From NCBI RefSeq assembly GCF_003525665.1, contig NZ_DQDX01000204.1, forward strand, positions 866-10,275: a stretch of DNA of 9,410 bases. Direction: 5' to 3'. The notes below the pieces were generated by a model. The model was given only the letters and a program-made list of their open reading frames with translations. It made no database searches and was not told where the DNA came from. The stretch is from Flavobacterium sp. (GTDB lineage: Bacteria; Bacteroidota; Bacteroidia; Flavobacteriales; Flavobacteriaceae). Below are positions 1-6,716 of this stretch, one piece after another. How positions within the stretch are numbered: position 1 is the first letter of the stretch; every line of letters begins with the position of its first letter. The position numbers and the translations under genes are program-made.

Positions 1-2
1 GT

Positions 3-614
3 TTTTATCATCCTAAAATTGGTTTTTGGATAGGAGCAACGCCAGAACAATTTCTAAAAGTGGATGAAAATTTGGTGAAAACTGTTTCGTTAGCCGGAAC
101 ACAATTATTTGATAAAAAAAAGGACGCTATTTGGCAAAATAAAGAAATTGAAGAACAGCAAATTGTAACTGATTACATTGTTAAAAATTTGAACTTATAT
201 TCTGATGCTGTTACTTTTTCTGAACCTTATTCGCATCAAGCAGGAAGTTTAGTTCATATAAAAACCGATATTCAGGCTGTTGTAAATAATGAAAATTCTA
301 TCTCTGAAATTATAAATGTATTGCATCCAACACCTGCAGTTTGTGGTTTTCCTAAAGAAAAAGCGAAGCAATTTATTATTGAAAAAGAAGGTTATAATAG
401 AGAATTTTACGCTGGATTTTTGGGAGAATGGAATAAAGATTTTGCTACATTCAAACAAAAGCAATCGGATTTATTTGTTAATTTACGATGCATGAAAATC
501 GAAGAATCGGTTGCAAATTTGTACATTGGTTGCGGAATCACAAAAGACAGCGATCCTGAAAAAGAGTTTGTTGAAACGGTCAATAAGTCATTGACGATTA
601 AAAATGTGTTGTGA
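3..614 (+). CDS. Isochorismate synthase (chorismate-binding family), 3' part only
   Basis: Converts chorismate to isochorismate, the entry step to menaquinone or catechol siderophores. The frame is open from the window edge (first whole codon at base 3), so the true start lies upstream. The GTG at 60 is internal, because conserved family sequence (FWIGATPEQFLKV) is coded before it. The 203 visible residues show the C-terminal chorismate-binding fold. They include GATPE with its Mg-binding Glu at fragment residue 15, SLAGTQ at about 29-34, HPTPAVCG at about 108-115, a modified RxxYAGxxG motif (REFYAGFLG) near 133-141, and GCGITKDSDPEKEF near 176-189. The upstream part with the general-base lysine is not visible. 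Isochorismate synthase fits better than anthranilate or aminodeoxychorismate synthase because of the YIGCGI..DSDPEKE ending. Flavobacteria respire with menaquinone, so a MenF role is likely, but an EntC role cannot be excluded. The next gene starts 50 bases downstream on the same strand. Confidence 0.88.
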   Translation, partial: FYHPKIGFWIGATPEQFLKVDENLVKTVSLAGTQLFDKKKDAIWQNKEIEEQQIVTDYIVKNLNLYSDAVTFSEPYSHQAGSLVHIKTDIQAVVNNENSISEIINVLHPTPAVCGFPKEKAKQFIIEKEGYNREFYAGFLGEWNKDFATFKQKQSDLFVNLRCMKIEESVANLYIGCGITKDSDPEKEFVETVNKSLTIKNVL

Positions 615-629
615 TTTTGAAAATTATCA

Positions 630-655
630 TACATTATACATAAATACATTATACA
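630..655 (+). repeat. Two direct copies of TACATTATACA (15-base period)
   Basis: The 11-mer TACATTATACA occurs at 630-640 and again at 645-655, separated by TAAA, in the 50-base gap between the isochorismate synthase gene and bshB1. The copies are identical. A 15-base period places them about one and a half helical turns apart. No TAnnTTTG promoter is visible in this gap, so bshB1 may be transcribed from upstream. The repeat could be a regulator site or chance in AT-rich DNA. Confidence 0.6.
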
Positions 656-664
656 ATTTTAAAA

Positions 665-1381
665 ATGAAACTAGATATATTAGCTTTTGGTGCACATCCA
701 GACGATGTAGAATTGGGTTGCAGCGGAACGATTGCAAAGGAAATTGCATTGGGTAAGAAAGTTGGAATTATCGACTTAACTCGTGGCGAATTGGGAACAC
801 GTGGTTCGGTTGAAATTAGAAATTCAGAATCGGCGAAAGCTTCAGAAATTCTTGGTATTTCTGCTAGAGAAAATCTTGATATGCGCGATGGTTTTTTTGT
901 AAACGATGAAGCACATCAGATGAAAATCATTCAAATGTTACGCAAATACCAACCAGAAATTGTGCTTTGCAATGCCATTGATGATAGACATATCGATCAC
1001 GGAAAAGGTAGCAAATTGGTTTCTGATTCTTGTTTTCTATCTGGTTTGCGAATGATAGAAACGAGCCTTGACGGAGAAAATCAAGTAGCTTGGCGACCAA
1101 AAGTAGTGTATCATTACATTCAATGGAAAAACTTGGAACCCGATTTAGTTGTGGATATTTCTGGATTTATGGATGTCAAAATGGAATCTATTTTAGCTTA
1201 CAGTTCGCAATTTTACAATCCAAATACCAACGAACCTGAGTCGCCAATTAGTTCGAAAAACTTTTTAGATAGCGTAAAATACCGTGCTCAAGATTTAGGA
1301 AGAATCGTTGGAGTAGATTATGCCGAAGGTTTTACAGTAGAAAGATATTTGACAGTCAATAGCTTAAGTGATTTGAAATAA
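665..1381 (+). CDS. bshB1: Bacillithiol biosynthesis deacetylase BshB1
   Basis: Zinc-dependent deacetylase of the PIG-L/LmbE family. It removes the acetyl group from GlcNAc-malate to give GlcN-malate, the second step in making bacillithiol, the low-molecular-weight thiol of many Firmicutes and Bacteroidetes; it acts in the cytoplasm. The 238 residues match the usual family length. The AHPDDVE motif lies at residues 10-16: H11 and D14 are zinc ligands and D13 is the general base. The second motif, RHIDHGKG, lies at 108-115: H112 is the third zinc ligand and H109 the likely oxyanion residue. The C-terminal stretch YRAQDLGRIVGVDYAEGF (about 206-223) is typical of BshB1 rather than of general LmbE proteins. 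The ATG at 665 is chosen because the conserved beta-strand leading to AHPDD begins immediately after it. The gene follows isochorismate synthase by 50 bases and may be co-transcribed with it. The bshA and bshC partners are not in this window. Confidence 0.95.
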   Translation: MKLDILAFGAHPDDVELGCSGTIAKEIALGKKVGIIDLTRGELGTRGSVEIRNSESAKASEILGISARENLDMRDGFFVNDEAHQMKIIQMLRKYQPEIVLCNAIDDRHIDHGKGSKLVSDSCFLSGLRMIETSLDGENQVAWRPKVVYHYIQWKNLEPDLVVDISGFMDVKMESILAYSSQFYNPNTNEPESPISSKNFLDSVKYRAQDLGRIVGVDYAEGFTVERYLTVNSLSDLK

Positions 1382-1408
1382 ATTTGATGTAAATTTTTGA
1401 TTTTTTTC

Positions 1409-1439
1409 TTTGTACGAGCCAAGAAAAATTATATATTTG
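1409..1439 (+). promoter_or_regulatory. Bacteroidetes-type promoter of tRNA-His
   Basis: TTTG at 1409-1412 and TATATTTG at 1432-1439 match the -33 (TTTG) and -7 (TAnnTTTG) elements of the Bacteroidetes primary sigma factor, with a 19-base spacer. Transcription would begin about 4 bases after the -7 element, roughly 12 bases before the mature tRNA 5' end. Confidence 0.75.
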
Positions 1440-1455
1440 CACTCGAATTACAAAT

Positions 1456-1530
1456 GGTGATTGTAGCTCAGCTGGTTAGAGCATCGGTTTGTGGTACCGA
1501 GGGTCGCCGGTTCGAACCCGGTCATTCACC
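1456..1530 (+). tRNA. tRNA-His (anticodon GTG)
   Basis: A full cloverleaf can be drawn. Acceptor strands are 1457-1463 and 1523-1529; the D stem is GCTC/GAGC; the anticodon stem is TCGGT/ACCGA around the loop TTGTGGT; the variable loop has 5 bases; the T stem is GCCGG/CCGGT around TTCGAAC. The anticodon GTG reads His codons. The genome encodes both the extra 5' G (G-1, base 1456) and C73 (base 1530), which pair and are the identity elements for histidyl-tRNA synthetase. The 3' CCA is not encoded and must be added enzymatically. Acceptor pair 5:68 (bases 1461 and 1525) is a T-T mismatch. The gene stands alone, with its own promoter and terminator. Confidence 0.97.
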
Positions 1531-1533
1531 CAA

Positions 1534-1564
1534 AAAAAAGTCTTGAAATTTTCAAGACTTTTTT
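1534..1564. terminator. Bidirectional intrinsic terminator between tRNA-His and lpxD
   Basis: Core stem AGTCTTGAA (1539-1547) pairs with TTCAAGACT (1551-1559) across a 3-base ATT loop. The stem extends by five A-T pairs to 1534 and 1564. A-runs on the left and T-runs on the right give a poly-U tail in both directions, so one hairpin can end the tRNA on the plus strand and lpxD on the minus strand. Confidence 0.9.
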
Positions 1565-1586
1565 CGTTTTTATACTTTTCTATAGT

Positions 1587-2576
1587 TTATTCTGTTGCCA
1601 TTCGTTTTAGAATTGCCCACTGTTTCAAAGCGGTTCTTGCTTCAACTGCAGGATAACCAAGCATAACTTTTCCGGCAGGAATATCGGCTGCAACACCAGA
1701 GCCAGCGCCAACAATTGCGCCATCACCAATAGTTAAATGATCTTTTATAGAAGCGCTTCCGCCAATAATTACGCCGTTTCCTAGAGTTACAGAACCTGCG
1801 AGTCCACTGTTTCCGGCCATGATACAGAATTTACCCATTTTAGAATTGTGACCAATTTGTACCAAATTATCAATTTTGCAACCATCACCAATTATTGTAG
1901 AGCTAAATTTACCTCTGTCAACACATGAGTTGGCGCCAATTTCTACATTATTTCCAATTACAACATTTCCTATCTGAGGAATTTTAGCCAGTCCTTTTTC
2001 TGGACAAGGAGAGAATCCAAATCCATCGGCACCAATGGTACAATTAGGATGTAAAATACAAAACGCACCTACAAGACAACGTTCTCTAATTACAGTTCCA
2101 GACCAAATCGTTGTATTTTTTCCGATAGTTACTTCATCTAAAATAGTAACGTTTGGATAAATTGTGACATTTTCGGCAATAGTTACGTTTGGTCCAATAT
2201 AACTTCCAGCTCCAATTTTTGTTCCAGCTCCAATAGTTGCAGAAGCATCGACTACAGCAGTTGGATGAATTTCATGGCTAAATTTTGGTGCGTCAGGAGC
2301 AAACATCTCAAGAACTTGACACATTGCTAAATCGGCATTTTTAACTTTTATAAATGCTTTATTTTCGCCTGGTTCAATAGAAATATCTTCGTTTACAATG
2401 GCAACACATGCTTTAGAATCTTTCCAAAATTTTTCATATTTTTTATTTCCTATAAAGGCAATTTCGGTTTCACTTGCTAATTCAAGTTGTTCTGGTGCAG
2501 TTATTGTATGATTGGTTTCGCCAATAACGATGCCTTTTAGGACTTCATTTATTTCTAATACAGTGAGTTTTTTCAT
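1587..2576 (-). CDS. lpxD: UDP-3-O-(3-hydroxyacyl)glucosamine N-acyltransferase LpxD
   Basis: Adds the second 3-hydroxyacyl chain, from acyl-ACP, to UDP-3-O-acyl-glucosamine in lipid A synthesis; it acts in the cytoplasm as a trimer. The 329 residues are close to the usual length of about 340. Residues 1-100 form the N-terminal uridine-binding region. Residues from about 103 to 310 are left-handed beta-helix hexapeptide repeats with recurring I/V-G-x steps. Diagnostic segments are IGADGFGF (181-188), KIPQIGNVVIG (198-208), VDRGKFSSTIIGDG (219-232) and DNLVQIGHN with the catalytic His at 243. AGNSGLAGS follows, and H280 in IKDHLTIG corresponds to the second active-site His of E. coli LpxD. The ATG at 2576 gives the expected N-terminus. 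The gene is not beside lpxA, lpxB or lpxC as in many genomes and faces the tRNA convergently. It may be a second LpxD copy, since two are common in flavobacteria, in which case its acyl-chain preference could differ. Confidence 0.93.
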   Translation of the reverse strand: MKKLTVLEINEVLKGIVIGETNHTITAPEQLELASETEIAFIGNKKYEKFWKDSKACVAIVNEDISIEPGENKAFIKVKNADLAMCQVLEMFAPDAPKFSHEIHPTAVVDASATIGAGTKIGAGSYIGPNVTIAENVTIYPNVTILDEVTIGKNTTIWSGTVIRERCLVGAFCILHPNCTIGADGFGFSPCPEKGLAKIPQIGNVVIGNNVEIGANSCVDRGKFSSTIIGDGCKIDNLVQIGHNSKMGKFCIMAGNSGLAGSVTLGNGVIIGGSASIKDHLTIGDGAIVGAGSGVAADIPAGKVMLGYPAVEARTALKQWAILKRMATE

Positions 2577-2646
2577 TTATTGTAGTGGTTATAGATGTCA
2601 AATATGGGAAATTGTTTTCACATTCGCTAATAATTAGTTAAATGTA

Positions 2647-2675
2647 TTGTTACTTTTAAAAAAATTCTAATTTTG
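2647..2675 (+). promoter_or_regulatory. Bacteroidetes-type promoter of the small exported protein gene
   Basis: TTG at 2647-2649 and TAATTTTG at 2668-2675 fit the -33 and -7 consensus, with an 18-base spacer. The -7 element ends 19 bases before the ATG at 2695, which leaves a short leader. The lpxD gene diverges from this gap; on the minus strand CATATTTG (2606-2599) is a one-mismatch -7 candidate for it. Confidence 0.6.
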
Positions 2676-2694
2676 TTTTTTATAAAATAATGCT

Positions 2695-3159
2695 ATGAAA
2701 AAGTTATTCTTGTTGCTGTTTATTCCGTTGCTTTCTTTTGGACAATTTGAAAAATCAATCAAATTGAAAGTGGCGGTGATACAGAATTTTGTTCAAAAAG
2801 GCGAAGAAGGTGAGAAGATGTATTGGCAGACTAAAGGACAAATTACCTTTGGAATTGTGAATTATACAGAAGAACAAAATCCGATATTTCGAGATTTATT
2901 CATCAGTCAGTATCGAGAAATTGTACCTATTTACAATAAAATGAATGAAACAAGCAATGAAGACGACAGTGCTTTGTTCATTCAAATACTAATCAGGCAA
3001 GAGGAAGATTATAGAAAACTTTTGACTGAAGAACAATTGAAAAAGTATTTTACTGCTTTGGCAGAATTTGAAAAAAGCAATCCAGAAGCCAATGATTCCT
3101 ATACTTCTTTGTTCTTTTCAGAAAATTTATTAAAAGAATATAAAGAACGATTTTACTAA
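2695..3159 (+). CDS. Small exported protein of unknown function
   Basis: I do not recognise this 154-residue protein. It begins with a clear Sec signal peptide: MKK, then the hydrophobic run LFLLLFIPLLSFG, with likely cleavage near residues 16-17 and Gln as the first mature residue, as is common in flavobacterial exported proteins. There is no lipobox Cys. The mature part is hydrophilic, rich in Glu, Lys and aromatic residues, and has no cysteine. Helical stretches near 90-125 include RQEEDYRKLLTEEQLKKYFT, suggesting a small, mostly helical periplasmic protein. The gene has its own promoter and a strong terminator, so it forms a single-gene unit. It diverges from lpxD and converges on the M28 peptidase gene; neither neighbour indicates a function. 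Confidence 0.82.
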   Translation: MKKLFLLLFIPLLSFGQFEKSIKLKVAVIQNFVQKGEEGEKMYWQTKGQITFGIVNYTEEQNPIFRDLFISQYREIVPIYNKMNETSNEDDSALFIQILIRQEEDYRKLLTEEQLKKYFTALAEFEKSNPEANDSYTSLFFSENLLKEYKERFY

Positions 3160-3162
3160 AAT

Positions 3163-3197
3163 AAAAAACGCTGTAAAATTAATTACAGCGTTTTTTT
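3163..3197. terminator. Bidirectional intrinsic terminator between convergent genes
   Basis: A perfect 14-bp stem is formed by AAAAAACGCTGTAA (3163-3176) and TTACAGCGTTTTTT (3183-3196) around a 6-base AATTAA loop. The GC-containing core CGCTGT is flanked by A- and T-runs, so the hairpin can end the exported protein gene on the plus strand and the M28 peptidase gene on the minus strand. Confidence 0.92.
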
Positions 3198-3214
3198 ATG
3201 GATTTGAATCTAAA

Positions 3215-4255
3215 TTATTTTCCGTCTTTATCAACTACTAAACGTTTTTCTCTGTTGGCAATTTCCCAAGCGGTTGCAAAAGCCAATCGGGTTCTTTTTT
3301 CTAAAGCATCAAATTCAATTTTGTCAACTTCATCTGTTGGTTTGTGATAATCGGCATGCGTTCCGTTGAAATAAAATACCGATGGAATTCCGTTTTTAGC
3401 AAAATTATAATGATCTGAACGATAGTAAAAACGATTTTTATCGGCTCTATCATTGTATTTATAATCTAAAGTAAGACCAATATATTTTTTATTAACCTCT
3501 TCACAAATGTTATATAAATCGGTAGAAAGATAATCTGAACCAATTACATAGACATAATTATTAGAATCTTTGTGAAGCTCATCACGACGTCCAATCATAT
3601 CAATATTAACATCGGCAACCGTATTTTTTAGAGGAAACAACGGATTTTCTGAATAAAATCTTGAACCATGTAAACCATGCTCTTCACCAGTTACGTGCAG
3701 AATTAAAACCGAACGTTTTGGTCCGTGTCCTTCACTTTTTGCTTTATGGAAGGCTTGCGCGATTTCTAATAAACCAACTGTACCAGAACCATCATCGTCG
3801 GCACCATTGTATATTTCGCCATTTTTCATACCAACGTGATCGTAATGCGCCGAAACTACTACAATTTCTTCTGGATGTTCGCTTCCTTCAATAAATGCCC
3901 AAATATTTTCTGAGTCACCAAGTTTTGGACTAAATCCTTTCTTCATGTATTCTGAAGGTACTTTTTGATAGTAAGAATCGGCACCTTTTGGAAACGGAAT
4001 TCCGTCTTTTTTGTACTGATCAATCAAATAATTTCCGGCCAATTTCTGACCTTCACTTCCTGTGTTTCTACCTTGCATTTCATCGGAAGCAACTATAGTT
4101 AGATGGGTTTTTAATTCACCAGCTGTGATACTGTTGATATAACTTGGCACATCAAGAGGTTTTTTAGTTGCTGTAGCCGTTCCTGTTGCAGTTTTTGAAG
4201 TGGAACACGAAATAATTAACATGGATAACAATCCAATTGAGATGCTGTTTTTCAT
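3215..4255 (-). CDS. M28-family zinc aminopeptidase, predicted lipoprotein
   Basis: Di-zinc exopeptidase of family M28, probably releasing amino acids from peptides outside the cytoplasm. The 346 residues start with a lipoprotein signal (LIIS followed by C17, the lipidated Cys). A low-complexity Ser/Thr/Ala linker to about residue 32 follows, then the peptidase domain from about residue 45. The catalytic set is complete. H137 lies in SAHYDH, bridging D154 in GADDDGSG, E191 (base) and E192 (zinc) in TGEEHG, D219 in NIDMIG, and H304 in DYHKPTDE. No acidic export signal follows C17, so a periplasm-facing location is more likely than the cell surface. Substrate preference cannot be read from the sequence. 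The gene lies 97 bases downstream of the DUF3667 gene on the same strand, in a gap where I see no convincing promoter or terminator; co-transcription is possible but unproven. Confidence 0.93.
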   Translation of the reverse strand: MKNSISIGLLSMLIISCSTSKTATGTATATKKPLDVPSYINSITAGELKTHLTIVASDEMQGRNTGSEGQKLAGNYLIDQYKKDGIPFPKGADSYYQKVPSEYMKKGFSPKLGDSENIWAFIEGSEHPEEIVVVSAHYDHVGMKNGEIYNGADDDGSGTVGLLEIAQAFHKAKSEGHGPKRSVLILHVTGEEHGLHGSRFYSENPLFPLKNTVADVNIDMIGRRDELHKDSNNYVYVIGSDYLSTDLYNICEEVNKKYIGLTLDYKYNDRADKNRFYYRSDHYNFAKNGIPSVFYFNGTHADYHKPTDEVDKIEFDALEKRTRLAFATAWEIANREKRLVVDKDGK

Positions 4256-4352
4256 ATGTTTATATTTTATTTTTTGTGGTGCTATTTGTTATCGACTTTT
4301 TAATCATTGGTATTTGCTGATTCAAATTTTTTGTTGGTTCCTATTTTATATT

Positions 4353-5498
4353 TTAATGAATATTAATGAATGAGTAAATTACAAGTAGAACTGAAACTAT
4401 TGCAATTAGAAATATATTGATAAATAAAATAAAGATACTTTTTAAAAATGAAATAGCTCTTGTTTCCCCATAGAAACGATGATGTGCTGGAAAGAAATAA
4501 TAGAACATCCAAAGGTAACCAACAGCATTAATTAGAACTGAAATCGTTTTCTTTACCATGTTTTCTCCAAGAAAATGTAATAAATAATCACTAATACCAA
4601 TCAGCAAAGAGGTTAATAGTAAAAAGGAAAAATAGTGTAAAGTAAAAATACCATGATCAAAATAGTACCATCTTTTTTTGTTGTGAAACAGCCATAAAAC
4701 CAAAGCAAATAAAGGCATATAAATAAATAATGCTTTTGGGAAATTATACATTACTGATTCTAAAAACTTTTCCTGTAATTCTTCGTCAGAATATTTATTT
4801 TCTATTGGTATCGTTTTTTTGGAAACCCAATATTCTAAGGCGCCAACTTTATCTGGATTTGCTTTTCTTGCCGAATCTAATTGCGTGATTGATTTGTATC
4901 CAGAACTGAAAAATCTATCATTATTTTTAAAGGCATTTTCTTTTCTAGCATCAGTAATGTATTTAACTAAAGAATCCGCGTTTTTATCTGATAAGAGTCC
5001 TTTTTTTCTGAGATTTTCAATTTCCTGAACTTCCTCTTTTATGTTTGCCTTTAGAATTGAATCTTGCACTAAAGAATCGTTTTCTTCTTCTGCATCTTTA
5101 TTTTCAGAATAATCGTAGTAAGATTTTTTTGTTTCTTTTTTAGAGCCATTATCAAATTTTATTATTTCTTTATCTTCATTATCAGGAAGAACTGCCATTA
5201 AAAAAAAGGTGACAAAACTTATAAAAATATACAATCTAACTGGTGCTAAATAAGATAAACGTTTACCAGAAAGATATTCTTTTGTTAACGATGCTGGTTT
5301 TAATAAAAGATTTTTTATGGTTTTCCAGAAGGCATTTTCATAATGCGTTAAATCTTCAAAAAAGTGAACGAATAAGTGATGAAATGTTTTTCTGGTATCG
5401 GTGTTTTCTTGACCACAGTTGGGGCAAAAACGGCTATCAACAACATAATTGCAATTGAGGCAAGTTTTATCTTTTCGTAACGGGCTTTTGTGCGACAG
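4353..5498 (-). CDS. DUF3667 zinc-ribbon membrane protein, CTG start
   Basis: Membrane protein of unknown function, 381 residues if it starts at the CTG at 5498. Residues 13-28 form a zinc ribbon (CLNC, then CPNC). The conserved DUF3667 block follows at about 38-92 (KTFHHLFVHFFEDLTHYENA, then LTKEYLSGKRLSYLAPVRLY). Hydrophobic segments lie near 90-104, 253-271, 288-310, 319-336 and 350-378. Between the first two is a charged region of about 145 residues with coiled-coil character. The start is the odd point. The conserved block is open upstream only to an in-frame TAA at 5504-5502, two codons before the CTG. No ATG, GTG or TTG exists between that stop and the TTG at 5234, and the TTG lies inside the conserved block. 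The CTG sits where the family usually has its ATG. Alternatives are a lost start codon or a one-base shift joining this frame to the ATG at 5569. The family assignment is secure; the start is less so. Confidence 0.8.
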   Translation of the reverse strand: MSHKSPLRKDKTCLNCNYVVDSRFCPNCGQENTDTRKTFHHLFVHFFEDLTHYENAFWKTIKNLLLKPASLTKEYLSGKRLSYLAPVRLYIFISFVTFFLMAVLPDNEDKEIIKFDNGSKKETKKSYYDYSENKDAEEENDSLVQDSILKANIKEEVQEIENLRKKGLLSDKNADSLVKYITDARKENAFKNNDRFFSSGYKSITQLDSARKANPDKVGALEYWVSKKTIPIENKYSDEELQEKFLESVMYNFPKALFIYMPLFALVLWLFHNKKRWYYFDHGIFTLHYFSFLLLTSLLIGISDYLLHFLGENMVKKTISVLINAVGYLWMFYYFFPAHHRFYGETRAISFLKSIFILFINIFLIAIVSVLLVIYSFINIH

Positions 5499-5621
5499 AA
5501 ATTATCTGGAATAATAAACCGATGTAAATCTATTAAAAAATTTTTATTATTACTTTTGCTTAACAACATTAGTTATTAAATTTTAAATTAGTTACATTTA
5601 TTTTAATATTAAATTCATTTT

Positions 5622-6077
5622 ATGCAATCAGCTGCTACAACGCCCGATCAATATATTTCTGAATTGCCAGAAGATAGAAAAATTGCAATGGAACAATTGC
5701 GAAAAATTGTTTTAGATAATCTTCCAGCCGGATTTAAAGAAGTCATGTCTTATGGTATGCTTGGTTATTGTGTTCCTCATGAAATTTATCCAAATGGATA
5801 TCATTGTAATCCAAAAGATCCATTACCATTTTTTGCAATAGCATCACAAAAAAACTCTATAAATATTTATCACATGATGCTTTATGCCGATAAAGAGTTG
5901 CACGATTGGTTTGTAGCTGAGTATCCTAAATATTCTAAATCAAAATTAGATATGGGAAAAAGTTGCATCCGATTTAAAAAAACGGCCGATATTCCTTATG
6001 ATTTAATCGGTGAATTAATGTCTAAAGTTACTTTAGATCAATGGATTGAACGCTATGAAAGCACTTTAAAAAAATAA
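5622..6077 (+). CDS. DUF1801 domain protein (YdhG-like)
   Basis: A 151-residue cytoplasmic protein of the DUF1801/YdhG-like family. The family's biochemical role is not established, although the fold is known from structural genomics. Recognisable parts are the N-terminal helix pair (PDQYISELPEDRKIAMEQLR), GFKEVMSYGMLGYCVPHEIY at about 37-56, the strand PFFAIASQKNSINIYHMMLY at about 69-88, and DMGKSCIRFKK near 110-120. It has no signal peptide or membrane segment. The ATG at 5622 gives a full-length domain. The stop codon lies 3 bases before the ATG of the Crp/Fnr regulator, so the two are almost certainly one operon. That links the protein to the regulator's pathway, perhaps sulfur stress, but only by context. 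No clear promoter stands out in the AT-rich gap upstream. Confidence 0.88.
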   Translation: MQSAATTPDQYISELPEDRKIAMEQLRKIVLDNLPAGFKEVMSYGMLGYCVPHEIYPNGYHCNPKDPLPFFAIASQKNSINIYHMMLYADKELHDWFVAEYPKYSKSKLDMGKSCIRFKKTADIPYDLIGELMSKVTLDQWIERYESTLKK

Positions 6078-6080
6078 CTA

Positions 6081-6716
6081 ATGATTGATATAATAAAGGA
6101 AACCTACGGTTATCTATTTGAAGAAAAACTAATTGAAGAAATTGCGCAAGTTGCCACTCTTAAAAATTTTGACGAAGGTGATGTTCTAATTGATTTTGGT
6201 GATTACATAAAAAAAATGCCGCTGTTAATTCATGGTGCGATAAAAATATTAAGAGAAGATTTTGATGAAGGTGAGTTGCTCTTGTATTTTATAGAAAAAG
6301 GCGATACTTGTGCCATGACAATGGCTTGTTGCTTAGGCGATACCAAAAGCGAAATCAGAGCAGTTGCCGAAACCAACGGTCAATTAGTAATGATTCCTGT
6401 AAGTAAAATGGAAGAATGGCTTGGCAAATACAAAAGTTGGCGAAACTATGTTTTTAATAGTTACAACAATCGTTTAAAAGAAATGCTTACAGCAATTGAT
6501 AATTTGGCATTTATGAACATGGATGAGCGATTGCTGAATTATTTATCTGAAAAATCAATTGTTAATAAAACCAAAGAAATTAAAAGTACACATCAAGAAA
6601 TTGCTTTCGATTTGCACACTTCAAGAGTTGTAGTTTCTAGGTTATTAAAAGCGTTAGAAAACGAAGGAAGAATTCGTTTGCATCGAGCTTCGATTGAATT
6701 ATTAAACATTAAGTAA
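6081..6716 (+). CDS. Crp/Fnr-family transcription regulator with clustered cysteines
   Basis: A 211-residue DNA-binding regulator. Residues about 10-115 form the cyclic-nucleotide-binding-type sensor fold (FDEGDVLIDFGDYIKKMPLL, then LLLYFIEKGDTCAM). A long dimer helix spans about 118-155, and a C-terminal winged helix-turn-helix about 160-208 (THQEIAFDLHTSRVVVSRLL as the reading helices). The usual cAMP-binding pocket sequence is not preserved. Instead the pocket region carries three cysteines, C77, C83 and C84, in GDTCAMTMACCLG, which suggests thiol or persulfide sensing rather than nucleotide binding. There is no N-terminal Cys cluster of the Fnr iron-sulfur type. The gene follows DUF1801 by 3 bases and is followed by an exporter and a persulfide dioxygenase-like fusion, both of which carry matching upstream palindromes. 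Regulation of those genes by this protein is inferred from position and motif. Confidence 0.93.
   Translation: MIDIIKETYGYLFEEKLIEEIAQVATLKNFDEGDVLIDFGDYIKKMPLLIHGAIKILREDFDEGELLLYFIEKGDTCAMTMACCLGDTKSEIRAVAETNGQLVMIPVSKMEEWLGKYKSWRNYVFNSYNNRLKEMLTAIDNLAFMNMDERLLNYLSEKSIVNKTKEIKSTHQEIAFDLHTSRVVVSRLLKALENEGRIRLHRASIELLNIK

Noticed and set aside
60..62. GTG as the start of the first gene
   Set aside because: The same frame is open to the window edge and encodes the conserved GATPE motif before this codon, so the GTG is internal.
3661..3894. Plus-strand open frame of 77 codons rich in His and Arg
   Set aside because: It lies antisense within the intact M28 peptidase gene, whose metal-binding motifs are all present; the composition reflects the opposite strand.
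4256..4352. Possible promoter for the M28 peptidase gene (minus-strand AAAATTTG)
   Set aside because: It has one mismatch to the -7 consensus and no -33 partner; too weak to annotate in AT-rich DNA.
5348..5569. Minus-strand open frame beginning at an ATG (5569), running through the DUF3667 N-terminal region in another frame
   Set aside because: After the first 24 codons it reads the zinc-ribbon region out of frame and shows no family signature. The neighbouring frame carries the conserved DUF3667 sequence. It is kept only as the upstream half of a possible frameshift.
5575..5590. Perfect mirror repeat ATTAAATTTTAAATTA before the DUF1801 gene
   Set aside because: It is symmetric on one strand only, not an inverted repeat, and is made of A and T alone in a very AT-rich gap, so it is likely chance.
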